Assembly: GCF_029080175.1 (NCBI RefSeq)
Contig: NZ_JARFJC010000049.1
Reading direction: 5' to 3' (one strand)
DNA from: Luteipulveratus flavus
GTDB lineage: Bacteria; Actinomycetota; Actinomycetes; Actinomycetales; Dermatophilaceae
DNA: 64,000 nt
Shown here: in pieces, positions 9,001 through 16,362 of the stretch
Layout: each line of letters opens with the position of its first letter
How positions within the stretch are numbered: the stretch's first letter is position 1
The notes under the pieces: generated by a model
Database searches by the model: none
Seen by the model: the letters and a program-made list of their open reading frames with translations, nothing else
Told to the model about the DNA's origin: nothing
Program-made: the position numbers and the translations under genes

Positions 9001-10317
9001 GGCGTTCAGGTGGGGGAGCCGGCGAGCCCAGCGCCACCGGTCCAGGCCGGCCGCGTCCGCGAGCACGACGGCGATCCGCAGGTACAGGGGCGAGTGCAGG
9101 ACGGCCAGCTGATTGACGAGAGCCTCCAGCGCGGGCGTGCGCAGGCGCGCCGGTCCACTCAGCCCGACGACGCGGTGGTCCTCCAGCGACACCGTGACGG
9201 GGCAGCCGGACGCCGACCGCCGGTCGACGTCGCCGTCGGGGTCGCGCACCGTCACGCCGACCGGGACATCGCCCGTACCGACGCGCCACCACAGGTGATC
9301 GGCGTCGGTGGGACGGCGCGGCCAGACGCGGCGCTCGGCCGTCACCGCGCGCAGCTCCGCCAGGTCGGGGGCGAGCCCTCTGCGCAGAGCGAGCTCGGCC
9401 GCCACGGTGTCGGTGCACCGGGCGAGCGCGCGGTCCCGGCTCGCGGCGTACGCGGCCTGGGCCCGGCGCCGGTCGTGCCGCCCCGAACGCCTGTCGTGCA
9501 GGTACTGGCCGAGCATCATGACCGGGCTCATCAGGCCGAAGGCCAGCATCATCGTGCTCCTCATCGCGACGGCCATGACCAGGGCGACCGGGATCGGGAT
9601 CAGCACCATCAGCCAGGGCAGCCGGTCGGCGTCGTCGCCGTCCGGGGCGACGGGGAGCGCGATCTCCTGCTCCTGCAACCGGATCGGGTCGCGTGGCGCG
9701 CGGTGCACCGGTACGCGGCCGGCCTCGGCGATCGGGGCGCGTCGAGCGGCCGGCGCCCGCAGCCGCAGGGTCGAGCTGCCGACCCGTACGCGCTGTCCGA
9801 CCCGCAGATCCACGGGTTCACCGGGCTCGACGGGTGCGTCGTCGACCCGGGTGCCGTTCGTGGAGGCCAGGTCGGTGAGCTGGACGCGACCGTGGGCGAC
9901 CTCCAGCAGCGCGTGGCGGCGGGACACGTCCGGATCGGCGACCAGCACGCCGCTGCTGGTGCTGCTCACCCTCCCGACCTGCAACGACGTCTCTCCGAGC
10001 GGGTGGGTCGCGCCCGCGTCCGGCCCCTCGGCGACCACGACCTCCAGCAGGCTGCGTGGCGCCGGCGGGGAGACCCGGTCGGTGAGAACGGCTCCGTGCA
10101 CGAGCGGCGCGGAGCCGAACAGGTCGTGGTCGGCGAGCGGCTGCCCGCCCGCGTACACGACGGGTGGGAGCGGCAGGAACGGCTCGAGGTGCGGCCGCAG
10201 CTCCGACCAGGCCAGCTCGGTCGACGCCGTGACCTCGACCTCGCGGCAGGACGCGTCGTGCGTACTCGTCAGGCGCAGCAGAAGCGTTGCGCTCGTGCGG
10301 GACTCGGTCGTGGTCAC
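6007..10317 (-). CDS. FHA-domain FtsK/SpoIIIE ATPase of EssC/EccC (type VII secretion) architecture
   Basis: A 1436-aa membrane-anchored ATPase. Residues 113-180 form an FHA domain (GR at 115, SRRH at 132-135, STNGT at 152-156). Two transmembrane helices lie at about 233-272. Three FtsK/SpoIIIE-like domains follow. Domain 1 has an intact Walker A, GGTTGSGKSE (637-646), and Walker B LVLVIDE (739-745). Domains 2 and 3 have GGPRSGRTT (970-978) and CGPAGSGRTT (1257-1266), where arginine replaces the Walker lysine, so they are probably weak or inactive; this is common in EccC/EssC. In type VII systems this protein recognises WXG100-type substrates. No WXG100 gene is in the window. The GTG at 10317 follows a CATACT -10-like box by 7 nt. 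The gene is divergent from the Tad operon. Confidence 0.85.
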   Translation of the reverse strand: MTTTESRTSATLLLRLTSTHDASCREVEVTASTELAWSELRPHLEPFLPLPPVVYAGGQPLADHDLFGSAPLVHGAVLTDRVSPPAPRSLLEVVVAEGPDAGATHPLGETSLQVGRVSSTSSGVLVADPDVSRRHALLEVAHGRVQLTDLASTNGTRVDDAPVEPGEPVDLRVGQRVRVGSSTLRLRAPAARRAPIAEAGRVPVHRAPRDPIRLQEQEIALPVAPDGDDADRLPWLMVLIPIPVALVMAVAMRSTMMLAFGLMSPVMMLGQYLHDRRSGRHDRRRAQAAYAASRDRALARCTDTVAAELALRRGLAPDLAELRAVTAERRVWPRRPTDADHLWWRVGTGDVPVGVTVRDPDGDVDRRSASGCPVTVSLEDHRVVGLSGPARLRTPALEALVNQLAVLHSPLYLRIAVVLADAAGLDRWRWARRLPHLNAGAVAAPALLVAGTDDALISRHLGLYASAPEGDRLGRPERHPVHTVVILDGAQDLAGHPVVSGVLMHGALHHVSVVAVDASHAALPSACEVTVDLDGANRGRLSGEMSLTFCPDLPHAGWASTLADDVVPLLDATPGPDDAEPPTSARLLDLLPDVVDADRLAQRWAGGGRTTRALLGLGADGPAVVDLASDGPHALVGGTTGSGKSELLQTLIASVAIGNRPDEMVFVLVDYKGGAAFKDCARLPHTVGLVTDLDAHLTERALTSLDAEVRRRERLLGSVGAKDLEDHQRIPGAEHLPRLVLVIDEFRVLAEELPDFIDGLVRIAAVGRSLGIHLVLATQRPGGVVSTDIRANVNLRIALRVRDAADSDDVVDSPVATGIPTSTPGRAVMRSASAPLVTFQAARVGGHGHASAAAVTVRAVDPRTGRVRLEDTRAAEPTGPTDLQRLVDAALAAARVQGVPPVPSPWLPSLPPVVELSGSDARHRLLGALEDDPTPPTGEHARLGVVDLPHLQRQDPLGWDLTSGHLAVIGGPRSGRTTAVRTVVTDAARRSGPDDLHVYVVDSSGSLGALGALPHTGAVVGRDDEGAGVRLMDWLLEEVASRQNLLAADHHTDLGEHRAARHTEGRTALPRLLVVIDGWDAFGEAYELIEGGRVLDAFHQVLRDGVAVGVHLLLTGGRGLLSSRVAGSLTHRLCLRTADEMDLLMAGLRPTQVPADMPAGRALLLPDAHEVQLALLTGDRSGRAQAAAVAAAAATMPSATHTQPRRFSSLPDVVAFPGQDEPDGWPSAGPVLGLAGDDLDVARLPSDPAGGLAALVCGPAGSGRTTTLVTLASQLRERPVLWLSGGALPEELPTGVDHLAWDDGEAVWSYLETRPGTVLVLDDLDRISGDHVQEMALEHLRRLRTAGGALLAAGESGEMTAAFRGLAHELRRRQIGVVLQPDRHDGEVFGCRLPDVRRRVPGRGVLVRRGRAVEVQVSLPPRNGNLPRMRLSEQAY

Positions 10318-10517
10318 CCGGCGGAGTATGGGCAGACAGTGCTGTTGGGTGCAGCGGTGCCTGTGGACAACCACGCGACCGGCGCTGAGGAGGGCTGCGA
10401 GGTCAAAGATTTGGCAAAGTCGCCTGGGGGAAGTCACCACGGGCGTCCGGCACCGGCTTGTATGTCCGGCGGACGCGGCCGGGGAGTCGCGTCCGTCGTG
10501 GGGAGACGGGGGAGACG

Positions 10518-11744
10518 GTGGAGGGGATCCAGCTCATCGAGGGCGAGGTCCGTGAGCTCATCCGCCGGCAGCGGCTGGACCCGGCCCGCGACCACGGGGT
10601 GCTGCGCGACCTCGTCCGCGACGTCGTGCAGGACTACGAGGAGCGCAGCCTGCACGGTGGGCTGGAGCCACTGACCGACGCGGGCGTCGCCACGCGGGCG
10701 GTGCTCGACGCCGTCGCCGGCTACGGCCCGTTGCAGCAGTACCTGGACGACCCGACGGTCGAGGAGATCTGGATCAACGAGCCCGCGCGGGTGTTCGTCG
10801 CGAGAGGCGGTGTCGCCGAGCTCACCCCGACGATCCTCACCGAGGAGCAGGTCAAGAACCTCGTCGAGCGGATGCTCAAACCCTCCGGGCGTCGGATCGA
10901 CCTGTCGTCACCGTTCGTGGACGCCTCCCTGCCCGACGGCTCCCGGCTGCACGTCGCCATCCCCGACGTCACCCGGGCGCACTGGATGGTCAACATCCGC
11001 AAGTTCGTCGTCCGGGCGCACGGTCTGGAGGACCTGGTGCGGATGGGGACGATGACGCCCGCCGCCGGCCGGTTCCTCGCCGCGAGCGTGGCGTCCGGGC
11101 TCAACGTCCTCGTCGCGGGCGGTACGCAGGCGGGCAAGACGACGATGCTCAACTGTCTGGCCGCTGCCATCCCGTCGCACGAACGGGTCGTCTCGTGCGA
11201 GGAGGTCTTCGAGCTGCGGCTGCCGCTGCGCGACTGGGCGGCGATGCAGTGCCGTCAGGCGAGCCTGGAGGGCACCGGCGAGATCCCCCTGCGCCGCCTG
11301 GTGAAGGAGGCCCTGCGGATGCGGCCGTCGCGGATCATCGTGGGCGAGGTGCGCCAGGAGGAGAGCCTGGACCTGCTCATCGCGCTCAACAGCGGCCTGC
11401 CCGGCATGTGCACGATCCATGCCAACAGCGCGCGCGAGGCGGTCATCAAGATGTGCACGCTTCCGCTGCTCGCCGGCTCGAACGTCAGCAGCCGGTTCGT
11501 CGTTCCGACCGTCGCGAGTGCGGTGGACGTGGTTGTCCACGTCGCGCTGGAGCGGGACGGCCGGCGCCGCGTACGTGAGATCGTCGCCGTCCCCGGGCGC
11601 ACTGAGGGAGACGTCATCGAGCTGGCCGAGCTGTTCGTCACCCGGGAGGGCCGGCTGGTCCGTGGCGACGGGTTCCCGCCCCACCAGGAGCGATTCGCCC
11701 GCGCCGGTTACGACGCGGCCGAGCTGCTCAGCTCGAGCGCATGA
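10518..11744 (+). CDS. cpaF: CpaF/TadA-type secretion ATPase
   Basis: A 408-aa hexameric type II/IV secretion ATPase that powers Tad/Flp pilus assembly on the cytoplasmic face. The N-terminal domain contains GYGPLQQYLDDPTVEEIWIN, typical of CpaF. Walker A is GGTQAGKTTM, with the lysine at 207. The Asp/His-box region and Walker B region appear as ALRMRPSRIIVGEVRQEE, then TIHANSAREA. The GTG at 10518 is preferred because a purine-rich GGGGGAGAC lies just upstream. It heads an operon in which every following gene overlaps or nearly touches the previous one. It is divergent from the EssC-like ATPase across about 200 bp that must hold both promoters. Confidence 0.93.
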   Translation: MEGIQLIEGEVRELIRRQRLDPARDHGVLRDLVRDVVQDYEERSLHGGLEPLTDAGVATRAVLDAVAGYGPLQQYLDDPTVEEIWINEPARVFVARGGVAELTPTILTEEQVKNLVERMLKPSGRRIDLSSPFVDASLPDGSRLHVAIPDVTRAHWMVNIRKFVVRAHGLEDLVRMGTMTPAAGRFLAASVASGLNVLVAGGTQAGKTTMLNCLAAAIPSHERVVSCEEVFELRLPLRDWAAMQCRQASLEGTGEIPLRRLVKEALRMRPSRIIVGEVRQEESLDLLIALNSGLPGMCTIHANSAREAVIKMCTLPLLAGSNVSSRFVVPTVASAVDVVVHVALERDGRRRVREIVAVPGRTEGDVIELAELFVTREGRLVRGDGFPPHQERFARAGYDAAELLSSSA

Positions 11745-12607
11745 CCGGCGGACTCGTCGGGCTGATGCTCGGCCTCGGCCTCTTCTGCGTGTGGTGGTCC
11801 TTCTGGCCGCAGACCGCGCAGCGCGTGGAGCGACGCCAGGCGACGTACGCGGACCGGTTGCGGGACGACATCGTGCAGGCCGGCATGCCGTCCGTGACGG
11901 TCGGTCGGCTGCTGTCCGCCTGTACCGCAACGGGTTTCGTCGGGGGGACCGTGGCGTACCTGGTGACGACGGTGCCGCCCCTGGGCCTGGCCGCTGCGCT
12001 CGCTGCTGCGTACCTGCCGCTCGCCGTGGTCCGGTCGCGGGCTCGCAAGCGCCGTCATGCCCTTCGCGAGGTCTGGCCGGACGTCGTCGACCACATCTCC
12101 TCCGCCGTACGCGCGGGGATGGCCCTGCCCGAGTCGCTCGCCCAGCTGGCCGTCCGGGGGCCGGACGAGCTGCGACCGGCGTTCGCCGACTTCGCGCAGG
12201 ACTACCGGGCAAGTGGCCGCTTCCACGAGTGTCTCGATGCGTTGAAGGTGCGGCTCAGCGACCCGGTCGCCGACCGGTTGATCGAGTCGTTGCGTATCGC
12301 GCGCGAGGTCGGCGGCACCGACCTCGGTCGGCTGCTGCGCACGCTGTCCTCGTTCCTGCGCGAGGACGCTCGTACGCGCGCCGAGCTGGAGGCCCGGCAG
12401 AGCTGGACAGTGAACGCCGCCCGGCTGGCGCTGCTCGCACCGTGGATCGTGCTGGGGATGCTGGCGACTCGTGGCTCATCGCTCGATGCGTACCGAGAGC
12501 CCGCCGGAGTGCTGATCCTGATGTTCGGCGGAGCCGTCTCGTTCGTCGCCTACCGGATCATGCGTCGGATCGGGCGGCTGCCCGAGGAAGTCCGGGTGCT
12601 GCGATGA
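11741..12607 (+). CDS. tadB: TadB-like type II secretion F-family membrane protein
   Basis: A 288-aa inner-membrane platform protein of the T2SF family, one of the two (TadB/TadC) that anchor the pilus motor. Transmembrane segments are visible at the N-terminus (GLMLGLGLFCVWWSFW), around residues 60-95 and near the C-terminus. The central soluble T2SF domain contains EVWPDVVDHISSAVRAGMALPESL and the repeat-like REVGGTDLGRLLRTLSSFLRED. The start codon overlaps the cpaF stop as ATGA, indicating translational coupling. Confidence 0.9.
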   Translation: MTGGLVGLMLGLGLFCVWWSFWPQTAQRVERRQATYADRLRDDIVQAGMPSVTVGRLLSACTATGFVGGTVAYLVTTVPPLGLAAALAAAYLPLAVVRSRARKRRHALREVWPDVVDHISSAVRAGMALPESLAQLAVRGPDELRPAFADFAQDYRASGRFHECLDALKVRLSDPVADRLIESLRIAREVGGTDLGRLLRTLSSFLREDARTRAELEARQSWTVNAARLALLAPWIVLGMLATRGSSLDAYREPAGVLILMFGGAVSFVAYRIMRRIGRLPEEVRVLR

Positions 12608-13539
12608 CCGCGCAGGTGTGGTCGTGGCCGGGTGCCCTGATGGGCGCGGCGGTCGGGTTCGGGCTGCTGCTGGCCTACCGCGGGCTCCCCCTGCGTCGGC
12701 GGGTCGACCTGAACGACCGGATCGCGCCGTACGTCCGCGACAGCCCTCGGCCCTCGCGTCTGCTGACGTCCTCCGGGGTCGACCTCGGGGTGCACCATGT
12801 GCTCCAGCCGGCGCTGCACCGCCTGGGCGCGGTCGTCGACCAGGTGCTCGGCGGCGCCTCGTCGGTGCGACGTCGCCTGGAACGGGCCGGCCAGCCGACG
12901 GACGTGGAGGGGTTCCGGGCGCAGCAGGCGCTGTGGGGCGTGCTCGCGGGGACGGCCGGGACGGTGCTCGCCTCGCTGCGCTGGCTCAGCAACGGCACCT
13001 CGCTCGTCGGCGCGCTCGCGGTCGTGGGACTGTCCGTGGGCGGCGGCGTCATCGCACGCGACCAGGCGCTGACCCGGGCTGCGCGTCGTCGCGAGGAGCG
13101 CATCCTGGCCGAGTTCCCCTCTGTCGCCGAGATGCTCGCGCTCGCGGTCGCCGCCGGCGAGGGTGCCGCCGCTGCGCTCGACCGCGTCGCGCGGCTCTCG
13201 ACGGGCGAGTTGTCCGGAGAGCTCGAGCGGTGTCTCGCGGACGCGCGCGCCGGGGCGAGCCTGCCCGAGGCGTTGCAGGGCATGGCCGACCGGACGGGGA
13301 TCTCGAGCTTGGCGCGGTTCGTCGACGGCATCGTCGTCGCGGTCGAGCGCGGCACGCCGCTGGCGGACGTCATGCGTGCCCAGGCCCAGGACGCGCGGGA
13401 GGCCAGCAAGCAGCAGCTCATCGAGGAAGGCGGCAAGCGGGAGATCGCGATGATGGTCCCGGTCGTCTTCCTCGTCCTGCCCGTCACGATCCTGTTCGCC
13501 GTCTACCCAGGCCTGAGCGAGCTGCGACTGTCCCTGTAG
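12604..13539 (+). CDS. tadC: TadC-like type II secretion F-family membrane protein
   Basis: A 311-aa second T2SF platform protein. It has an N-terminal membrane helix, a pair of central helices (GVLAGTAGTVLASLRWL and GALAVVGLSVGGGVIA), a soluble T2SF domain with EFPSVAEMLALAVAAGEG and ARAGASLPEALQGMADRTG, and a C-terminal helix PVVFLVLPVTILFAVYPG. The ATG overlaps the tadB stop as ATGA. The tadB-tadC order next to cpaF matches actinobacterial Tad loci. After its stop there is a 64-bp gap containing the ribosome-binding site of the small pilin gene. Confidence 0.9.
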   Translation: MTAQVWSWPGALMGAAVGFGLLLAYRGLPLRRRVDLNDRIAPYVRDSPRPSRLLTSSGVDLGVHHVLQPALHRLGAVVDQVLGGASSVRRRLERAGQPTDVEGFRAQQALWGVLAGTAGTVLASLRWLSNGTSLVGALAVVGLSVGGGVIARDQALTRAARRREERILAEFPSVAEMLALAVAAGEGAAAALDRVARLSTGELSGELERCLADARAGASLPEALQGMADRTGISSLARFVDGIVVAVERGTPLADVMRAQAQDAREASKQQLIEEGGKREIAMMVPVVFLVLPVTILFAVYPGLSELRLSL

Positions 13540-13603
13540 ACCGGCGCACGCCGCACGCGTGTGCCACGAGTTCCGTTGTGCCATCACACCACTGGAGGAA
13601 GAC

Positions 13604-13822
13604 ATGCAGACCAACCGGAGGCTCGGCGACCGCATCACACGTGCCCTCGTCACGACCCGTCACCGGCTCACCGACCGGATGGAGCGCGAGCGTGGCGACG
13701 TGCCCGGATGGGTGCTCATCACCCTGATGACCGCCGGCATCGTGACGGCGCTGTGGGCCGTCGCCGGCCCGGCACTGTCCTCGATGTTCAGCCGCGCGGT
13801 CAACGGCGTCTCGGGACCGTGA
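13604..13822 (+). CDS. small single-helix Flp-pilin-like protein
   Basis: A 72-aa protein with a charged N-terminus (about 32 residues), one hydrophobic helix WVLITLMTAGIVTALWAVAG and a short tail. Position between tadC and the tadE-like genes, size and topology suggest it is the Flp major pilin or takes its place. The sequence before the helix, RERGDVPGW, does not show the Gly-then-Glu at +5 pattern of classical Flp prepilins, so processing by a TadV-type peptidase is uncertain. The RBS is strong (GGAGGAAGAC directly before the ATG), as expected for an abundant product. Its stop overlaps the next GTG by 4 nt. Confidence 0.65.
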   Translation: MQTNRRLGDRITRALVTTRHRLTDRMERERGDVPGWVLITLMTAGIVTALWAVAGPALSSMFSRAVNGVSGP

Positions 13823-14226
13823 TCGTGCGCCTCGGCCGGCCGGCCGAGGGCGTGCGCTCCGATGGCGGCTCGGCCGTCGCGGAGTTCGCGATGGTCAGCG
13901 CGCTGGTGATCGTGCTGTTCCTCGCCGCGTTCCAGCTGGGTTTTGCGCTGCACGTGCGCAACACGCTCATCGCGCACGCCAGCGAGGGGGCACGGTACGG
14001 CGCTCGCGCCGACAGCTCGCCCGCGCAGGGCGCCGAGCGGACGAGGTACTTGATCCGTTCGAGCGTGTCGGGCCGCTATGCCACCGGGGTGAGCGCGGCC
14101 CGCACCACCGAGGGCGGCGCGGCCGTGGTCCGGGTGAGCGTGGTGGCGCCGCTGCCGGTGATCGGCCCGTTCGGCCCCGGCGGCGAGCTCAAGGTGAGCG
14201 CTCGCGCGTACGCGGAGGACCAGTGA
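13819..14226 (+). CDS. tadE: TadE-like pseudopilin
   Basis: A 135-aa minor pilin of the TadE family. The N-terminal helix has the family form GSAVAEFAMVSALVIVLFLA, with the Glu five residues after the predicted cleavage Gly, followed by a soluble domain of about 90 residues. The GTG start overlaps the preceding stop as GTGA. TadE-type pseudopilins are thought to prime or regulate pilus assembly in the membrane. Overlaps on both sides show it belongs to the cpaF operon. Confidence 0.85.
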   Translation: MIVRLGRPAEGVRSDGGSAVAEFAMVSALVIVLFLAAFQLGFALHVRNTLIAHASEGARYGARADSSPAQGAERTRYLIRSSVSGRYATGVSAARTTEGGAAVVRVSVVAPLPVIGPFGPGGELKVSARAYAEDQ

Positions 14227-14687
14227 CGGTGCTGCGCCGACTGGGCCTGCTGCTGCGACGAGGGCGTCGGCGCGAGCGGGGGAGCGCGGTCGTGGAGTTC
14301 ATCGTGCTCGGGGTCGTGATGACGCTTCCGGTCTTCTACCTCATCGTCACGCTCGCGCGGTTGCAGGCGGGGACGTACGCGGTCGCTGCGGCATCCCGTG
14401 AGGCGGGACGGACGTACGTGACCGCGTCGTCGGAGGCAGACGGTGCGGCGCGGGCCCAGGTCTCGGCGCGGATGGCGTACCAGGACCAGGGTTTCGACGA
14501 CGGCGCGGTGACGGTGACCTGTGACGCCGACCCGTGCCTGACCCGGGACGCCCTCGTCCGGACGCACGCGACGCTCGCGGTCCAGCTGCCGCTGCTGCCG
14601 GACGCGTTGTCCGGGATCCTGCCGACGGCGATCGAGGTCAGCGCCGATCACGCCGAGCGGGTGGACCGGTTCGGGGCGACGTCGTGA
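14223..14687 (+). CDS. second TadE/TadF-like pseudopilin
   Basis: A 154-aa protein with a basic N-terminus followed by ERGSAVVEFIVLGVVMTLPV, again the Gly-then-VVEF pseudopilin signature, and a soluble C-terminal domain containing two cysteines (VTCDADPCLT) that may form a disulfide outside the membrane. GTGA overlaps link it with the gene before and the gene after. By position it is probably the TadF equivalent. Confidence 0.8.
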   Translation: MTVLRRLGLLLRRGRRRERGSAVVEFIVLGVVMTLPVFYLIVTLARLQAGTYAVAAASREAGRTYVTASSEADGAARAQVSARMAYQDQGFDDGAVTVTCDADPCLTRDALVRTHATLAVQLPLLPDALSGILPTAIEVSADHAERVDRFGATS

Positions 14688-15151
14688 GGCGGCTGCTCCG
14701 TCGGCTGCGCGGGGAGGACGGTCGTATCTCCATCCTGATCGCGGGTCTCTTCGCGATCCTGGCCGTGCTGGTGATGGGCGGTGTCGACGTGACCGCGGTG
14801 CAGCTGGCCCGAATGCGGCTGATCGACGCCTCGGACGCGGCGGCCGCGGACGCCGCCGACGCGATCGATCCGGCAACCGTCTACAGCGGCGGCGTGGGTA
14901 CGAGCCTGCAGCTGACCGACGAGTCGGTGGGCCGGACGGCGGGCGACAGCCTCGCTCGCCAGGAGCGGCCGACGCACGTCACCAGCTGGGGTCTGATCGA
15001 GGGCACTGGTGCGGTCGGCGGCTCCACGGCCGTCGTCCGGCTCCGGGGCAACGTCCGCCCGCCGCTGCTCGGAGGCCTCCTGTCCTTCATGGACCCCGAC
15101 ATCTCGATCACCGTCGAGTCCCGCGCACGCGCCGACGTCGGCACGCCCTAG
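14684..15151 (+). CDS. TadG-like pilus assembly protein
   Basis: A 155-aa protein with an N-terminal membrane helix in the context GEDGRISILIAGLFAILAVLVMGG and an alanine/aspartate-rich region VDVTAVQLARMRLIDASDAAAADAADAID, the pattern of TadG/Flp-associated proteins in actinobacteria. The large von Willebrand domain of full TadG is absent, so this is the short actinobacterial form. The GTG overlaps the upstream stop as GTGA. It is the last gene of the Tad operon; the next gene starts 56 bp downstream with its own leader. Confidence 0.72.
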   Translation: MRRLLRRLRGEDGRISILIAGLFAILAVLVMGGVDVTAVQLARMRLIDASDAAAADAADAIDPATVYSGGVGTSLQLTDESVGRTAGDSLARQERPTHVTSWGLIEGTGAVGGSTAVVRLRGNVRPPLLGGLLSFMDPDISITVESRARADVGTP

Positions 15152-15207
15152 CTGCGCTGCCGTCCTTCACATCCGATCCCTGACCGCACACCGACGAAAG
15201 TGATGCC

Positions 15208-16269
15208 TTGACTCTCGCGACAACGACTCGACTCGCTTCCACCGCGCTGGCGCTCGCGATTCTCACGACCGCCTGCGGCGCGAAGGAGGAAGCCGGCTCG
15301 CCCGACGCCTCCACGCCTCGAAGGCCGACAACGTCGGTCGCGAATGAGCTGACGCTGGCTCAGGCCCGCGCGGTCATGTCCGCCTACGACAAGCGCAACA
15401 CGGCTGCCATCCGGCGGGCCGGAGCGCCCGCCTATGACGATGCGGCATGGACGGCGGTGGACACCGAGACGGTGCTGGCTGCTGATGTCTACGCGACGAG
15501 GGTGCAGAAGGCGAAGAAGGCCGGCAAGGACGCATCGGACTCGCCGTTCACGCACGGCGTCGCAGCCGTCTCCGGCGGAAGCGCACGCTCCGCCGACGGA
15601 CAGGGCCGGTGGGCCCTGCTGGACCTGGGCACCCGCACCGCTGAAGGCGAGACCTACCGGACGGTCGCCTCCATCGTGCCGTCGAAGCAGCCCGGCTCGT
15701 GGTTGCTGGCGGCCTCCATGACCGGCCCTGCGAAAGTGCCGTTGCCGAAGACGACGCCCGGCGGAGTGCTGAGCGCCGCGCAGCGTCAGCAGTTGGCCAA
15801 CATGGTGCCCGCGGTGACGAGGGCTCTGTCCGTCGGCAACTACGAGGAGGTCGAGCAGAACGGGTTGCTCACCCAGCTGCGCCGGCGCACATCCGCCGAG
15901 CCGACGCCCGGCGACAAGGCGTCTCAAGGTTGGCTCGGAACGCTGAACTGCAGTCCCTGGGGTGCGCGGTCCGATGTGGACATGTACAAGGCCGTGGTCG
16001 TCGGCACTCCCTCTCTCCGCGTGCTTCGTGGCGAGGGAACAACGCTGAGCGTACTGAGCCTGGACTGCGCCCTGACGGTCCAGGACGCCCACGGTGAGCG
16101 GAAGATCCAGCTGGAGAAGCCGTACGCCATCGCACAGGGCGACGACGGGACGTTCAAGGAGAGGCTGCAACGACGGTTCGTGGTCAGCCTGCTGGTCAGC
16201 ACACCGGACCACGGCAAGCCGGCCGTTCTGGCCGGCTCTGGCAGCTACGCGGTCCCGGCGGGTCGGTAG
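15208..16269 (+). CDS. lipoprotein of unknown function
   Basis: A 353-aa predicted lipoprotein. The N-terminus is a signal peptide with the lipobox TTAC (Cys near residue 23), followed by a low-complexity linker. A hydrophilic globular domain follows with no motif I recognise; a later segment, WLGTLNCSPWGARSDVDMYK, contains a cysteine that may pair with the one in SLDCALTVQD. The TTG at 15208 is the only start that keeps the signal peptide intact: the nearby ATG is out of frame. It lies after the Tad operon and converges with an oxidoreductase gene, with a strong hairpin between them. Confidence 0.65.
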   Translation: MTLATTTRLASTALALAILTTACGAKEEAGSPDASTPRRPTTSVANELTLAQARAVMSAYDKRNTAAIRRAGAPAYDDAAWTAVDTETVLAADVYATRVQKAKKAGKDASDSPFTHGVAAVSGGSARSADGQGRWALLDLGTRTAEGETYRTVASIVPSKQPGSWLLAASMTGPAKVPLPKTTPGGVLSAAQRQQLANMVPAVTRALSVGNYEEVEQNGLLTQLRRRTSAEPTPGDKASQGWLGTLNCSPWGARSDVDMYKAVVVGTPSLRVLRGEGTTLSVLSLDCALTVQDAHGERKIQLEKPYAIAQGDDGTFKERLQRRFVVSLLVSTPDHGKPAVLAGSGSYAVPAGR

Positions 16270-16288
16270 GCCCGCATCCCACATCCAC

Positions 16289-16328
16289 CGAGAGGCTCAC
16301 GGTTGCCGAGAGGCATGTGAGCCTCTCG
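16289..16328. terminator. bidirectional hairpin terminator between convergent genes
   Basis: CGAGAGGCTCAC (16289-16300) and its exact complement (16317-16328) form a 12-bp stem with a 16-nt loop, midway between convergent genes ending at 16269 and 16363. There is no T-tract, as usual in actinobacteria. Confidence 0.7.
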
Positions 16329-16362
16329 ACGTGGGCGCCGAGAGCGGCCGACGCGTCCTGTG

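Noticed and set aside
8113..10674. Long open frame antisense to the EssC-like ATPase gene
   Set aside because: High-GC coding DNA leaves long open frames on the opposite strand; composition is Arg/Gly/Pro-rich with no motif, while the minus-strand protein has full domain architecture.
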